Source: Gemmatimonadota bacterium
GTDB taxonomy: Bacteria > Gemmatimonadota > Gemmatimonadetes > Gemmatimonadales > Gemmatimonadaceae
Direction of reading: 5' to 3'
Assembly: GCA_021324635.1 (NCBI GenBank)
Contig: JAJPIS010000037.1
Span: 1 to 48,597, forward strand
DNA: 48,597 bases
Positions 48,183-48,597 of the stretch are shown piece by piece. Every line of letters starts with the position of its first letter. Within the stretch, counting starts at the first letter, position 1. The notes under the pieces are model-generated. The model ran no database searches. It was given only the letters and a program-made list of their open reading frames with translations, and was not told the origin of the DNA. The position numbers were made by a program, and so were the translations under genes.

Positions 48183-48597
48183 TTACGGCGACGTTTGCGG
48201 GGGCGCGGGGGGGGCCAGGCGATCGCGAAACGCGTCGCCGGTCAACCGATCCGCATCGGCAGCGGCGTCACCGCCGGCCCGGCGCTGCACGCCCCGGACG
48301 ACGGTCGCCACGGTCGCAAGCGGCGCATCGGCCTCGACGACCACATCGACCGCCCACGCCCCCCGCTCGGGTCCTTTCCGGGTATGTCGATACGTCGCGG
48401 TATAGACGGCGTGACGCTCGCGCCGTACACCCGACCGCTCGGCATCGGCGCCCGACAGAGCGGGGTCCCGTTCTCCGGACGGTGATCCGGGCCATGATCC
48501 GTCCGAAGATCCGGCCGATGATCCAGGTGGTGACCCGGGTCGCGTGCCGGGTGTCGACCCGGGCGGTGACGCGTCGGATGACGCGTCGGATGACGCG
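48183..48597 (-). CDS. Hypothetical protein, C-terminal part only (5' end beyond window)
   Basis: A minus-strand frame is open from the window edge to the TAA at 48183-48185 (137 codons). It contains a well-composed stretch: VTTWIIGRIFGRIMARITSG, then RERHAVYTATYRHTRKGPE, WAVDVVVEADAPLATVATVV and ADADRLTGDAFRDRLAPP. The far N-terminal visible part is a repeat (ASSDASSDAS) from tandem GCGTCGGAT units. No family recognised. Composition and strand pattern suggest a real gene end, but without its start this is tentative. Confidence 0.45.
   Translation of the reverse strand, partial: ASSDASSDASPPGSTPGTRPGSPPGSSAGSSDGSWPGSPSGERDPALSGADAERSGVRRERHAVYTATYRHTRKGPERGAWAVDVVVEADAPLATVATVVRGVQRRAGGDAAADADRLTGDAFRDRLAPPAPPQTSP

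Overview
The window is very GC-rich (about 70% by eye), densely coding DNA from a diderm bacterium. It encodes an RND pump, a TolC-type outer-membrane channel, several lipoproteins and a surface protein with a C-terminal outer-membrane beta-signal. The gene mix (class II B12-dependent NrdJ, ATP-type PEP carboxykinase, sulfocyanin-like cupredoxin, LytS/LytTR pair, peptidase-MA/propeller/barrel surface protein) and the codon usage suggest a soil bacterium of the Gemmatimonadota type. That placement is inference. No rRNA, tRNA, CRISPR array, transposase or phage gene was seen.

Layout. 1-9.9 kb: the 3' part of endonuclease IV; a four-gene heavy-metal efflux operon (small His/Cys-rich secreted protein, TolC-like channel, lipoprotein adaptor, CzcA/CusA-type pump); pckA; a cupredoxin. 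9.9-13.3 kb, minus strand: HD phosphohydrolase, MobA-like nucleotidyltransferase, DinB/YfiT-like protein, serine hydrolase. 13.7-17.4 kb, plus strand: a soluble histidine kinase, a 14-bp minisatellite, a Gly-rich exported protein, a gluzincin lipoprotein. 17.7-21.1 kb, minus strand: a MacAB-like ABC efflux operon, divergent from a small Cys-Cys protein whose promoter has SoxR/CueR (MerR-superfamily) geometry. 21.8-24.4 kb: methyltransferase, TetR and HxlR regulators overlapping tail to tail, and a DJ-1/PfpI protein divergent from HxlR. 24.5-27.4 kb, minus strand: LytTR response regulator, LytS-type kinase, a lipocalin-like secreted protein. 27.7-32 kb: an ankyrin-repeat protein and nrdJ, convergent. 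32.4-37.2 kb, minus strand: a three-part surface metalloprotease-like protein co-transcribed with a peptidoglycan amidase. 37.4-42.6 kb: a PP2C phosphatase, anmK-murQ and gamma-glutamyltranspeptidase. 42.7-47.8 kb: a glycine-zipper lipoprotein, then an ABC exporter, a receiver-only regulator and an alkaline-phosphatase-superfamily enzyme in overlapping frames. The right end holds a palindrome-bounded repeat element, a second tandem array and a partial minus-strand gene.

Themes. (1) Envelope maintenance: amidase, AnmK, MurQ and GGT form a peptidoglycan and glutathione salvage neighbourhood. (2) Export and stress: two efflux systems, a MerR-type promoter, and HxlR with DJ-1. (3) Regulatory DNA: several genes have a TANNNT hexamer 6-8 nt before ATG and no Shine-Dalgarno sequence, which suggests leaderless mRNAs. 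Two divergent regions (amidase/PP2C and murQ/ggt) are strikingly symmetric. No complete, clearly novel multi-gene system is evident. The most unusual items are the SoxR-like promoter of the Cys-Cys protein, the symmetric divergent promoter at 37.2 kb, the palindrome-bounded repeat at 47.8-48.1 kb and the protease-propeller-barrel protein.
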